NCBI RefSeq assembly: GCF_003325375.1
Contig: NZ_CP030862.1
Coordinates: 2,545,501-2,609,500 of the forward strand
DNA length: 64,000 bases
Direction of reading: 5' to 3'
From: Streptomyces globosus
Lineage (GTDB): Bacteria; Actinomycetota; Actinomycetes; Streptomycetales; Streptomycetaceae
The notes below the pieces were generated by a model. That model worked only from the letters and a program-made list of their open reading frames with translations, did not search any database and was not told where the DNA came from. Position 1 is the first letter of the stretch. Each line of letters opens with the position of its first letter. The translations under genes were made by a program, and so were the position numbers. Of this stretch, positions 33,995 through 42,756 are shown one piece after another.

Positions 33995-35603
33995 CTATGC
34001 CGCCCCGCCCCATCCGGGGGGCACGACGTCCACGGCCACCGTGTGCAGGCCCGTCGCCCCGTCGGGCAGGACCGGGGCGCGGGCCGCCGTCTGCACGGCC
34101 CCCGTGCCGTCCACCGCCCGCACCTGGAGCGTGTGCCGCCCGGGGGATGCCTCCCACGGCCACGACCACAGCCGCCAGGTGTCCACCCCGTCCGCTGCGG
34201 CGAGCCGGGCCTGCTGCCAGGGGCCGCCGTCGACCCGCACCTCCACCCGGGAGATGCCGCGGTGCTGCGCCCACGCCACGCCGGCCACCGCGATCCGGCC
34301 CGCCACGGGCCGGGCGGACGGGCGGGGGGTGTCGATCCGGGACTGCGTCTTGACGGGCGCCCGCGCCGCCCAGGACCGGCGCACCCAGTACGCGTCGTAC
34401 GCGGCGAACGTCGTCAGTCGCAGCTCCCGCAGCCACTTGCAGGCCGACACGTACCCGTACAGCCCCGGTACGACCATCCGGACGGGAAAGCCGTGCGCGA
34501 ACGGCAGCGGCTCGCCGTTCATCCCGACGGCGAGGAGCGCCTCCCGGCCGTCCATGACGGTCTCGACCGGCGTGCCCAGCGTCATCCCGTCCACCGACCG
34601 CGCCACCAGCTGGTCGGCGGGACCGCCCTCCGACGGGGGCCGTACGCCGGCCTCGCGCAGCAGGTCGGCCAGGCGGACGCCGAGCCAGCGGGCGTTGCCC
34701 GCGTACGGGCCGCCGACCTCGTTCGACACGCACGTCAGGGTGATGTCGTGCTCCACGAGCGGACGTTGCAGCAGCTCGCGCAGGTCCAGTTCCAGCGGGC
34801 GGGCGACGCCCTCGCCGTGGATCCGCAGCCGCCACGCGCCCGCGTCCACCCGCGGCACCACCAGGGCGGTGTCCACCCGGTAGAACTCCCGGTTCGGGGT
34901 GAAGAACCGGGACGCCCCCGGCACCCGGGGGTCGACGCCGGGCGGAACCGGCGGCGCGGGCACCGCGGCCGGCGGCAGGACCAGCGCGGCCCGGGAGGCC
35001 GTGGCCTCGGCCGAGCCGTGCGCGCCGAGCCGGCGGCCGGCGTACCCGGCGACCGCCGAGGCGGCGAGGACGCCCGCCGCGAGCCGCCCGAAGCGGCGCC
35101 GGTCCATCGCCCGCGCACCGCCGGGCGGCGCACCCGCGGGACCGGGCCGGCGCAGGGCGCGGACGAGCCCGTAGAGCACCGCAGCGGCGGCGAGGGCCCC
35201 CGCCGCCGACGGCAGCGCGTCCTGCCAGGAGGCCCCCGGCCGGCCCAGGGCGGCCGCCGCCCCCAGGAGCCCGACGCCCGCGGCGGCGGCCGCGCCCGCC
35301 CGCGGGCGGTGCGCGGCGAGCACGCCGGCCGCCGCGGCGACCGCGGCGAGGACGAGCAGGATCCCGGCGGCCAGCAGCGGCTTGTCGGCGGTCCCGAACG
35401 TGCGGACCGCCCACTCCTTCACCGCCGCCGGGGCGAGGTCGACGAGCGTGCCTCCCACCGCGGCCACGGGGGCCGCCTCGGGGGCGGACCGCCGCCGCGG
35501 CCAGCTCCGCCGCGGCCAGGCCCGCGCACGCCGCGAGCAGCCCGCAGGCGGCGCCCCCGAGGAGGAGGCGCCGCCGCCCGGATACCGTCTTCCCGCCCGC
35601 CAT
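33995..35603 (-). CDS. Molybdopterin-dependent oxidoreductase (sulfite-oxidase-like), frameshifted
   Basis: A membrane-anchored sulfite-oxidase-type molybdoenzyme of about 535 residues. From ATG 35603 the frame gives MAGGKTVSGRRRLLLGGAAC and AACAGLAAAELAAAAV, then breaks; the rest (AAPVAAVGGTLVDLAPAAVK to the stop at 33995) is in the next frame. Removing one base from the G5 run at 35480-35484 joins the two. After three or four membrane helices comes a second RRRFGRLAAG signal-like segment, then the Mo-cofactor domain with the Cys ligand in DITLTCVSNEVGGPYAGNARW and SACKWLRELRL, and a dimerisation domain. Either a real inactivating insertion or a base-calling error in a homopolymer. Confidence 0.75.
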
Positions 35604-35670
35604 GTGCAGTCCGTCCGCCGACCGGCCACCCGACGCTTCCAGTGTCCCGCCGCGCGCTCCCTCCGGCGGC

Positions 35671-36027
35671 TCACACGCGCGGGTTGCCCTCCGCCGCGAC
35701 GCGCTCGGCCGCCTGCCGGGCCACCGTCTCCAGCCGGTCCTCCGCGTCCGGTCCGCGGCCCTCGGCCGGGCCGGACAGGCGCGCGGCGAGCCCGCCGCGC
35801 TTGCGGAGCTCCACCACCCCGTCCGTCAGCAGCTCGACCGGATCGCCGGGCTGCGGCACGCCCGGCACCCGCCCGGCGCCCTCCCGGGACGGGTCCGGCA
35901 CCCGCTCACCGGCGGCAGGCGGGGCCGGCGGCGGCGCGGCGGCCTCCCGGCCCTCGGCGGCCGGTGCCCCCTGCGCGGGGCCCTCCTGCCCGGACCGGCC
36001 GGGCCGCTCGTGTCCGGTGTGGGACAT
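35671..36027 (-). CDS. Small hypothetical protein
   Basis: 118 residues without recognised family. Half of it is disordered (Gly, Pro, Ala, Glu): MSHTGHERPGRSGQEGPAQG. The C-terminal half is amphipathic: VELLTDGVVELRKRGGLAARL and RLETVARQAAERVAAE. No signal or membrane helix. GCAGGAGTGCAGCGAG precedes the ATG. It lies downstream of the GH89 terminator and upstream of the molybdoenzyme on the same strand, so it may be the first gene of that operon. Confidence 0.55.
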   Translation of the reverse strand: MSHTGHERPGRSGQEGPAQGAPAAEGREAAAPPPAPPAAGERVPDPSREGAGRVPGVPQPGDPVELLTDGVVELRKRGGLAARLSGPAEGRGPDAEDRLETVARQAAERVAAEGNPRV

Positions 36028-36070
36028 GCTCGCTGCACTCCTGCTCGTGTCATGCCGTCACGGCGTCGGA

Positions 36071-36105
36071 AGGGGCGGCCGCCGGATCCCCCGGCGGCCG
36101 CCCCT
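36071..36105 (-). terminator. Terminator of the GH89 gene
   Basis: AGGGGCGGCCGCCGG (36071-36085) and CCGGCGGCCGCCCCT (36091-36105) form a perfect 15-bp stem with a 5-nt loop, about 120 bp downstream of the GH89 stop. Confidence 0.8.
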
Positions 36106-36224
36106 GTTCGCTTCCGGGACAGTGAAGCGAGTGCCCGCCCCGTGCGGCGGGCGGATGCCGGGTTCTCCCTCCCCGGAGGAGCCCAATTCCCCCGAACGGG
36201 TGAAGCCGGTGCGGGTGTGCCCGG

Positions 36225-38543
36225 CTACCCTGCGGCCGCCAGCAGCCGGGCCACGCCGGAGGCGAGCGCGTACGGGTCCCCGGCCGGCCCCTGCGCCCCG
36301 GAGGAGTGCCGGGTGGTGCGCCGGGCCCACTCCTCCTCGAAGGCGTGCCAGTCGATCGCGCGCGGCGCGGTCCCGCCGACCAGGGCCTCCTCCAGCGAGG
36401 CGAAGTACGCCGCCCAGCGCGGCGCGTACAGCTCCCGAACCAGGCCGCCCCATTCGCGGTTCGCGTAGTCGTGCAGGAAGCCGCCCTCGCTGGTGCTGTG
36501 CCGGCCCCACACGCTCAGGATCGAGCGTGCGTCGTACTCGTACCGGTCCTGCTCCGCGCGGTCCGCGCCCCAGGAGCGGGCGGCGGCCAGCCAGGTGCCG
36601 AGCCGCAGGTTCGGGTCGGAGCCCGCCAGCGCGTCCAGCCGGCGCTCGGCGTCCTGCCAGGCGGCGGTCAGCTCGCGGAACGCGGCCAGGTCGCGGGCCG
36701 TGTACGCGGCGCGGATCCGCGGCAGCAGCACCCGCGAGTGGTTGGCGAGCGCCTGCCGGGCGGTGTCCACGAGGTCGAAGCGGTAGGCGCTGGAGCCGCG
36801 CAGCCGCGGATCCACCCTCAGGAGGTGGTCCAGCGCCCGGCGCACCGAATCGGCCGGATAGCGCATCGACTTGGGGCTCCAGTGCGCGGCCGCGGCCGCG
36901 GTCAGGCTCGGCCGGGCCGTGAACAGGCTGTCCTGGGACTCTGACCACAGCCCGGACGAGGTGCTGTAGGGCCCCTTGCGCAGCTCCTCCCAGGCCGCGG
37001 CCGCCTCCTTGTCGGGCCGCCCGTAGCGGCGGGCCGCGAACGCGGCGAACCACGCCCGGTGGTCGATCGGGCCCGGCTCCCAGGCGAGGTCCGTGAACAG
37101 GTCGAAGGCGGCCGGGTTGGTGCCGGTGGCCTCGGGCAGGTAGGCCGTGCCGCGCAGTGCGCTGTCCTCCTTGGCCCGCCACGCGCCGAACCGGTCCAGC
37201 CACACGGAGGTGTTGGCGCCGATGGTGGTGTGCCCGCCGAAGTTGTAGATCGTGCCGAGCGCGTACGGGGCGCCGCCCCAGCGGGCCTCGCGGTCCAGGC
37301 GGTTGTACCGGTCGGACAGGCCGTCCAGGATGAGCAGCTTCGAGGTGTCCGTCCCCGCGAGCAGCTCCTGGCGGGGGCTGTCCTGCCAGCCCAGCACCGC
37401 CCACAGCGCCCCGGGGTGCGCGGCGTGCAGGGCCGCCTGGACGGCGCCGGAGGCCGCCCGCACGTCCACCGGGCCGGCCGTGCCGCCCTCGTGGAGCGGG
37501 CTCATCCGGTACATGGTGCTGTCGCCGAACACCGCGCGCTGCTCGGCGTAGTAGCGGGCGGCCACCTCGGCGAACACCGGCGAGGACGGGTCCAGCCAGT
37601 CGGGCCGCTCGAAGCCCGCCCAGTCGCCCTGCGGCACCGTGGCCGCGCCCGGGTTGCGGGCGGCGAAGCCGGGCGGGACGGTCCCGTAGTAGCCGGGCAG
37701 GACCGGGGTCATGCCCAGGCCGCGGAGCTGCTCGGCGATCTTCCGGCCGACGGCGGCGCGCTCGCGCATCAGGCGCTCGGCTACGGGCCCGCCGAAGCCG
37801 CTCAGGTTCTGCAGCAGCCACCAGCTCTGGTGGGCGGGGCCGGGGATCCACGCGCGCAGCTCCGCGGCGGTGTACCCGAAGTGCTGGAAGGTCCGGTGGT
37901 ACGGGTACTCGGCGCCGACCTGCACGAACACCTCGTTGACGCCGTGCAGGGCGAGCAGGTCGATCTGCCGCTGGTGCTGCGCGAAGGTGCGGTAGGGGCC
38001 CGAGTAGCCGTCGTCGGTGTCGTTGAGGGCGTACCGGTGGGGCACCTGGGCGCTGCGGGTGACGGGTGCGGGAACCGCGGGCAGGCGGGCGGGCAGCATG
38101 CCGGTGCTCTCGCCCGGCCAGCCGATGTCGACGCCGGCGACGTGCTGGAGGTACCAGCCGACGCCGGTCAGCAGGGTCGCGCCGGTCGAGCCGCGGACGG
38201 TGATCGCGCCGGTCCGTCCGGAGACGGTGAAGGTGTCCGGGCCGGCCGCCCGGTCGGGTACAAGGGTGAACTGGGCGGCGTGCCGCGGCAGCAGGCGCCG
38301 CAGGGCGGCCCGCGCGGGGCCGGCGTCGAAGGCGCGGGCCGCCTCCGCGCCCGCACGGTGCGATGCGGGGGCCGAGGCGGCCCGGGCGGGGGCCGGGCCG
38401 GGGAGGGCGGCGGCCAGCGCGAGGGCGAGCAGCGCGGCGGGAACCGCCGCCAAGGTGCGGGTGCGGGAGGCGGGGCGGGGGGCCCGCGCGTGCGGGCGCG
38501 GCCCGCCGCGGCCCGCCGCCGGGCGTTCGGGGTGGTTCGTCAT
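36225..38543 (-). CDS. Secreted alpha-N-acetylglucosaminidase, GH89 (NAGLU-like)
   Basis: 772 residues. Hydrolyses terminal alpha-linked N-acetylglucosamine, as in heparan sulfate or GlcNAc-alpha-1,4-Gal caps of mucin glycans. A long signal peptide (TLAAVPAALLALALAAALPG, cleavage near ARAAS) is followed by the N-terminal domain, the barrel with VPHRYALNDTDDGYSGPYRTF, LALHGVNEVFVQVGAEYPYH, MTPVLPGYYGTVPPGFAARN, YNFGGHTTIGANTSVW and ATGTNPAAFDLFTDLAWE, and a C-terminal helical domain. ATG 38543 is preceded by GGGAGGC-like sequence on its strand. GH27 lies upstream on the same strand with a palindrome between. No CBM. Confidence 0.92.
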   Translation of the reverse strand: MTNHPERPAAGRGGPRPHARAPRPASRTRTLAAVPAALLALALAAALPGPAPARAASAPASHRAGAEAARAFDAGPARAALRRLLPRHAAQFTLVPDRAAGPDTFTVSGRTGAITVRGSTGATLLTGVGWYLQHVAGVDIGWPGESTGMLPARLPAVPAPVTRSAQVPHRYALNDTDDGYSGPYRTFAQHQRQIDLLALHGVNEVFVQVGAEYPYHRTFQHFGYTAAELRAWIPGPAHQSWWLLQNLSGFGGPVAERLMRERAAVGRKIAEQLRGLGMTPVLPGYYGTVPPGFAARNPGAATVPQGDWAGFERPDWLDPSSPVFAEVAARYYAEQRAVFGDSTMYRMSPLHEGGTAGPVDVRAASGAVQAALHAAHPGALWAVLGWQDSPRQELLAGTDTSKLLILDGLSDRYNRLDREARWGGAPYALGTIYNFGGHTTIGANTSVWLDRFGAWRAKEDSALRGTAYLPEATGTNPAAFDLFTDLAWEPGPIDHRAWFAAFAARRYGRPDKEAAAAWEELRKGPYSTSSGLWSESQDSLFTARPSLTAAAAAHWSPKSMRYPADSVRRALDHLLRVDPRLRGSSAYRFDLVDTARQALANHSRVLLPRIRAAYTARDLAAFRELTAAWQDAERRLDALAGSDPNLRLGTWLAAARSWGADRAEQDRYEYDARSILSVWGRHSTSEGGFLHDYANREWGGLVRELYAPRWAAYFASLEEALVGGTAPRAIDWHAFEEEWARRTTRHSSGAQGPAGDPYALASGVARLLAAAG

Positions 38544-38623
38544 GGCTCCGTCGCTGCGGGAGGCGGGACACGGGTGGGCTCGGGGCGCCGGGCTCGGGGC
38601 GCCGGGCGCGGGGTGGGGGGAGC

Positions 38624-38661
38624 GGGGCATCCGCCGGACGGCGCCGTCCGGCGGATGCCCC
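38624..38661 (-). terminator. 38-bp perfect palindrome between GH27 and GH89 genes
   Basis: Arms of 19 bases starting GGGGCATCCGCCGGAC and meeting at GGC/GCC are exact reverse complements with no spacer, 38 bp after the GH27 stop. Flanking it (38575-38612) a CTCGGGGCGCCGGG unit is repeated. Function as terminator of GH27 is likely. Confidence 0.75.
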
Positions 38662-38698
38662 CGGCGGCCGCACCGCGGGGCACCTGCCCGGCGTACCG

Positions 38699-40381
38699 TC
38701 AGACCGGCAGTGACCAGGCCTGGTCGACCCGGTGGTCGCCGCAGTCGGCGAGCCGCAGGCGCTCGGCCGGGGCGTCCGCCGTGGCCGGCGGCGCGGGTGC
38801 GGTCAGGCAGAGCCGGTACGCCGCCGATACGAGGGCCCCGTCGCGGCGGTGCGTCCAGCGCTGTCCCGGCTGCCGGGGCGCGCAGCGCGCCAGTTCGACG
38901 AGGCCGTCGGCGCCCGCGGCCAGGCACTGGCCGGCCAGCCGGAGCGTCGCGTCGGGGGCGACGACCCACCGCTGGTCGGCGGCGGCCGTGCACCCGGCGA
39001 GGACGACCGCGCCGACGCCGGTGGTGTTGGCGCCGTCCGCGCACTTCACGCCGTCACCGGTGATCTGGCCGGTGGGGACGGCGTCCCCGCAGCCCTCGTG
39101 CGGGGTGAGCCGCCACACCGCAGTGTCGTGGCCGGCGAGCCTGCCCGTCAGGTTGGCGGCGACCTCCGTGCGGCCGCCGCTCCACAGGTCCTTGGCGGTC
39201 ACCGTGCAGCCGTAGAGCCCGATGTCGGCGAGCGGGACCGAGATGTCGCGGGTGGCGGCGGACCGGTTGAGGACGGCGACGGCCCGGTCCCCGTTCGCCA
39301 GCGGCCGGGCCAGCACCTCGAAGGTGGCGTTCGCGGAGACCACCGCGCCCTGGCGGCCCATCGGGTCCTGGTCCAGGGCGATCAGGTCGGTGTTGCCGAG
39401 CGCGGCGAGCCCGCCGGGCGTGAGTGCGGAGACGTCGGAGGACAGGATGAACGGGGCGGCCATCATCGCCCACAGCGCGACCTGGCTGCGGCTCTCGGCG
39501 TCGGTCAGGCCGGGGGCGCCCGCGATGAGGAAGTCGGGGTCGTTCCAGTTGCCGGGGCCCGCGTACCGGCCGAGCCAGCGGTTGTACCCGTAGTTGCCGA
39601 GGACGGAGCTCCAGCGCGAGGCGGCCGGTGCGGCCGGGCTGTAGACCTTGATGTCCTTGCCCTCGCGCCACAGCTGCCCGGTCTCGCCGACCCAGTCGAT
39701 GACCTTGTGCCAGTCGGCCGAGCCCCACTCGCCCTGCTGGAAGTAGGCCGGTGCGGACGCCGACAGCACCATGGGCCGGCCGCTGTCGCGCAGCGCGCGG
39801 GCCACCGCGTTGTAGGCGTCGCGGTAGGCCTGCTCCTTCGTCTTGCCGGGCGGCACCCACAGGTTGCAGCCGTCCATCTTGACGTAGTCGACCTTCCAGG
39901 ACGCGAACAGCCGGGCGTCCCGGGCGTAGTGGTCGGGGCCGCCGCCGTCGGGGGAGCCGCTGCCGGGGTACTTCTCGCAGGTGAGTGAGCCGGCGTCCTG
40001 GTAGATGCCGAACTTCAGGCCCTTCGCGTGCAGGTACTCGCCCAGCCAGGCCATGCCGTGCGGGAACTTCTCCGTGTCCACGACGAGGTTGCCGTCCGCG
40101 TCCCGGCTCCTGGTCATCCAGCAGTCGTCGACGGTGACCGTGTCGTAGCCCTTGGCGGCCAGGCCGCTTGCGACGAGCGCGTCGGCGTTGGCGACGACCT
40201 TCGCCTCGTCGATGTCGCACATGTAGTGCGCCCAGTTGTTCCAGCCCATCGGCGGGGTCAGGGCGAGCGGCGTGTCCGAGGTCGCGGTGGGCTCGGCGGC
40301 CGCGGGGGCGGGGGCCAGCCCGAGGGCGAGCAGGGCGGCCGCGGTGAGGCAGGGGAGCGAGGCACGCAGGCGAGGCGGCAC
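38699..40381 (-). CDS. Secreted alpha-galactosidase, GH27, with ricin-type lectin domain
   Basis: 560 residues. A signal peptide (LTAAALLALGLAPAPAAAE, cleavage near residue 29) is followed by the GH27 barrel: LALTPPMGWNNWAHYMC, GYDTVTVDDCWM, KFGIYQDAGSLTCEKYPGS, nucleophile D170 in DYVKMDGCN, and NWNDPDFLIAGAPGLTDAES near the acid/base. A beta-sandwich domain follows, then about 120 residues of ricin B-type lectin (KCADGANTTG, ADQRWVVAPDATLRLAGQCL, QRWTHRRDGALVS). Releases alpha-galactose from galactomannan, raffinose-type or host glycans outside the cell. Divergent from a TetR regulator. Confidence 0.94.
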   Translation of the reverse strand: MPPRLRASLPCLTAAALLALGLAPAPAAAEPTATSDTPLALTPPMGWNNWAHYMCDIDEAKVVANADALVASGLAAKGYDTVTVDDCWMTRSRDADGNLVVDTEKFPHGMAWLGEYLHAKGLKFGIYQDAGSLTCEKYPGSGSPDGGGPDHYARDARLFASWKVDYVKMDGCNLWVPPGKTKEQAYRDAYNAVARALRDSGRPMVLSASAPAYFQQGEWGSADWHKVIDWVGETGQLWREGKDIKVYSPAAPAASRWSSVLGNYGYNRWLGRYAGPGNWNDPDFLIAGAPGLTDAESRSQVALWAMMAAPFILSSDVSALTPGGLAALGNTDLIALDQDPMGRQGAVVSANATFEVLARPLANGDRAVAVLNRSAATRDISVPLADIGLYGCTVTAKDLWSGGRTEVAANLTGRLAGHDTAVWRLTPHEGCGDAVPTGQITGDGVKCADGANTTGVGAVVLAGCTAAADQRWVVAPDATLRLAGQCLAAGADGLVELARCAPRQPGQRWTHRRDGALVSAAYRLCLTAPAPPATADAPAERLRLADCGDHRVDQAWSLPV

Positions 40382-40492
40382 GGAGACTCCTTGCGAGGGG
40401 GCGGTGGTGCGCCCAGTGCAGCGGTGCGGCTACCCGCTGTCAACGCAAGCTGATGGTTTGTGCCGGGATGACCAGCAATATGGGTGTAGGGG

Positions 40493-40530
40493 CTGTCACA
40501 CGATCGGAGACCCCCACGGTTTTGTGACAG
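40493..40530. promoter_or_regulatory. Inverted repeat CTGTCACA-N22-TGTGACAG
   Basis: CTGTCACA (40493-40500) and TGTGACAG (40523-40530) are exact reverse complements separated by 22 bp, in the 169-bp space between the divergent GH27 and TetR genes. Possible operator for either gene or half-sites for a looping or tandem-dimer regulator. Confidence 0.4.
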
Positions 40531-40535
40531 TGGCT

Positions 40536-40548
40536 GATACGCTGTATC
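40536..40548 (+). promoter_or_regulatory. TetR operator GATAC-GCT-GTATC overlapping a leaderless promoter
   Basis: GATACGCTGTATC (40536-40548) is a 5-bp inverted repeat with a 3-bp centre, ending 2 nt before the TetR-gene ATG (40551). TACGCT inside it fits the TANNNT -10 of a leaderless transcript 7 nt before ATG. Binding of the encoded TetR protein here would block its own transcription; this is typical autoregulation and is inferred. Confidence 0.6.
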
Positions 40549-40550
40549 GC

Positions 40551-41201
40551 ATGCCCCGCAGATCACCCGCCCTGGACCGTGCGACCCCGTCGGCGATCGC
40601 CGAGGCCGCACTGCGGATCATCGACGAGGACGGCCCCGGCGCACTCAGCTTCCGCGTCCTCGCCGAACGGCTCGGCGTCTCCCACGCCACCGTCCAGCGC
40701 CGCTGCACCGACCTCGCGGGCCTGCTGGACCTGTGCACCGACCACCTCGCGCGCCGCCTGCCCGAGGTACCCGCCGGAACCGGCTGGGCCGAGGCCGCGG
40801 AGCTCCGCTTCACCGCCCTCTACCGCCTGCTCGTCGCCCACCCCGGGCTGCTGGTGCTGCGCGGGAGCCGCCCGTGGACCGGCCGCGAGCTGCTGGCCCG
40901 GCTCGTCGAGCCCTCCCTCGCGGACAGTACGGCCGCCGGGATGGACCCCGCCGAGGCGATGGCCGTCTACCGGGGCATGTACCTGCTCACCCTCGGCTGC
41001 GCCGCCTTCGTCGACCACCGCGACCCGGCCGCCGCCACCGCCGCCTCGCGGACCGCCATCGCCGCCCTCGACCCGGAGGAGTTCCCCGTCCTGACGGGCG
41101 CCCTCCCCCGGGTCCTGCCCGTCCTCACCGACCACGCCGTGTACGCCGCCGCCCTGCGCCGGCTGATCGACGCCGCGCGGCCCGACACCCCGCAGCAGTA
41201 G
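40551..41201 (+). CDS. TetR/AcrR-family transcriptional regulator
   Basis: 216 residues. The N-terminal HTH is AIAEAALRIIDEDGPGALSFRVLAERLGVSHATVQRRCTDLAGLLD, a slightly unusual recognition helix (ATVQRRC instead of ..LYRHF). The ligand domain is helical with a TetR_C-like pattern (MYLLTLGCAAFVDH, FPVLTGALPRVL). ATG 40551 is directly downstream of the palindromic operator. Divergent from the GH27 gene and 44 bp upstream of the dehydratase gene; it may regulate either. Confidence 0.85.
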   Translation: MPRRSPALDRATPSAIAEAALRIIDEDGPGALSFRVLAERLGVSHATVQRRCTDLAGLLDLCTDHLARRLPEVPAGTGWAEAAELRFTALYRLLVAHPGLLVLRGSRPWTGRELLARLVEPSLADSTAAGMDPAEAMAVYRGMYLLTLGCAAFVDHRDPAAATAASRTAIAALDPEEFPVLTGALPRVLPVLTDHAVYAAALRRLIDAARPDTPQQ

Positions 41202-41245
41202 CCCCGGCGCCGCCCCGCCCCCCCCAGCGAAAGGGATCCGCCCCC

Positions 41246-42178
41246 GTGGAGAAGCAGCTCGACCCGGCGGCCGTCCGCGCCGCCGCCGCCCGGATCGCCG
41301 GGGCCGTCCGGCCCGCCGCCGTGGCGCCCGCCGGCGGGGGCGTCTGGTACGCCCTGGAGTACCTCCAGCACACCGGCTCCTTCAAAGCCCGGGGCGCCCA
41401 CAACTTCCTGGCCGCGCACCGCGCTGCCGGGACGCTTCCCGATGCCGGAGTCGCCATCGCCTCGGGCGGCAACGCCGGCCTCGCCTGCGCCTGGGCGGCC
41501 CGCGCCCAGTCCGTACCCGCCACCGTCTTCCTGCCGGCCACCGCGCCCCGGATCAAGGTGGACCGGCTGCGCGGCTACGGCGCGGACGTCCGCCTCGTCG
41601 GCGAGCGGTACGCCGAAGCGCAGGCCGCCTGCGCGGAGTTCGCGGCGCGCAGCGGCGCCCTCGCCTCCCACGCGTACGACCACCCCCTCATCGCGGCGGG
41701 CGCCGGAACCCTGCTGGAAGAAGTACGGGCCGCCCTGCCGGGCCTGGACGCGGTCGTCGTCGCCGTCGGCGGCGGCGGACTGCTCGCCGGGGTCGCCACC
41801 GCCGCCCGGGAGCACGGCGTGCGCGTCACCGCCGCCGAACCGGAGGGCTGCCGGGCCCTGTCCGCGGCGCTGGAGGCGGGCCGGCCCGTCGACGTCCCGG
41901 TGGACTCGGTGGCCGCCGACTCGCTGGGGGCCACCCGCGTCTCCGCGGACGCCCTGGCCGCCGCCCGCGCCGGGGGAGTCCGCTCGGTCCTCGTGCCCGA
42001 CGCCGCGATCACCGCGGCCCGGCGGAGGCTGTGGGAGGAGCACCGGATCGTCGTCGAGCCGGGCGCCGCGACGGCCCTGGCCGCCGTACGGGCCGCCCCC
42101 GAACCGCTCGGCGAGCGCGTCGCCGTGGTGCTGTGCGGGGCCAACACGGATCCGTCGGACCTGTCGGCCGGGAGCTGA
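41246..42178 (+). CDS. Threonine/serine dehydratase-like PLP enzyme
   Basis: 310 residues of fold-type II PLP enzymes. The PLP Lys is K47 in HTGSFKARGAHNF; the Ser/Asn loop is ASGGNAGLACAWAA, the phosphate-binding Gly loop is VVVAVGGGGLLAGVA, and the end VVLCGANTDPSDL is typical. No C-terminal ACT regulatory domain, so it is the short catabolic type (dehydratase or racemase). GTG 41246 with AAGGGA 10 nt upstream. It follows the TetR gene closely and may share its transcript. Confidence 0.88.
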   Translation: MEKQLDPAAVRAAAARIAGAVRPAAVAPAGGGVWYALEYLQHTGSFKARGAHNFLAAHRAAGTLPDAGVAIASGGNAGLACAWAARAQSVPATVFLPATAPRIKVDRLRGYGADVRLVGERYAEAQAACAEFAARSGALASHAYDHPLIAAGAGTLLEEVRAALPGLDAVVVAVGGGGLLAGVATAAREHGVRVTAAEPEGCRALSAALEAGRPVDVPVDSVAADSLGATRVSADALAAARAGGVRSVLVPDAAITAARRRLWEEHRIVVEPGAATALAAVRAAPEPLGERVAVVLCGANTDPSDLSAGS

Positions 42179-42338
42179 ACGGGACCGCCCCGTACGGCAG
42201 TCCGCCCCCGCCGACGCGACGATCGTTGCGCCGACCTGCGACTTTCGGGGACAGCGCGGCTGCCTTCCCTCCTGCGAAAGTCCTCGTGTCAGAAGGAAAC
42301 ACCCCCACGGCACGCGGAAGACGCACGGAGGAACGGGC

Positions 42339-42701
42339 ATGGCACGGCGCAAGGGATGTCTCATCGGCTGCGGAGTGGCGCTGGTCATCGGCATCGCCGG
42401 CGCGGTCGCGCTGGCGTTCGGGCTCACCAAGGTGGTCGACGCCGCGAACAAGACCATGATCGACCCGTCGGTGTACGCCGCCGTGCAGGTCGGCGACGCG
42501 GAGGACGCCGTCCGCGCCAAGCTGCCGTCCGGCGACTCCTTCATCAAGGACGCCCTCAAGACCGGCGGCCCGGCCGAGCCCGCGGGCAGCACCTGCTCCT
42601 GGTTCGTCAACGGCGAGGGCGAGTCGGCCGGCGAGACCGTCTACCGCCTCTGCTTCAAGGACGGCAAGCTCGCCGAGAAGGTCCAGTACCCGCTCCAGTA
42701 A
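42339..42701 (+). CDS. Small membrane-anchored hypothetical protein
   Basis: 120 residues: MARRKGCLIGCGVALVIGIA begins a single N-terminal membrane helix (about 7-28), followed by an extracytoplasmic part with VYAAVQVGDAEDAVRAKLPSG, a segment resembling the bla-inhibitor/SmpA-like fold in which a short helix sets up a small sandwich, and two Cys in STCSWFVN and YRLCFKDGKL that could form a disulfide. GGAGGAACGGGC precedes the ATG. No assigned function. Convergent with the propeller gene. Confidence 0.7.
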   Translation: MARRKGCLIGCGVALVIGIAGAVALAFGLTKVVDAANKTMIDPSVYAAVQVGDAEDAVRAKLPSGDSFIKDALKTGGPAEPAGSTCSWFVNGEGESAGETVYRLCFKDGKLAEKVQYPLQ

Positions 42702-42756
42702 CCGCCGGAGCGGCCCGGTCCGGCCCGCACCCCGGCGGGGCGCAGGCCGGCCCCGG

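Noticed and set aside
31718..36922. A 1734-codon plus-strand open frame
   Set aside because: It runs out of frame or antisense through five genes and consists of Arg/Pro/His-rich sequence with no homology features.
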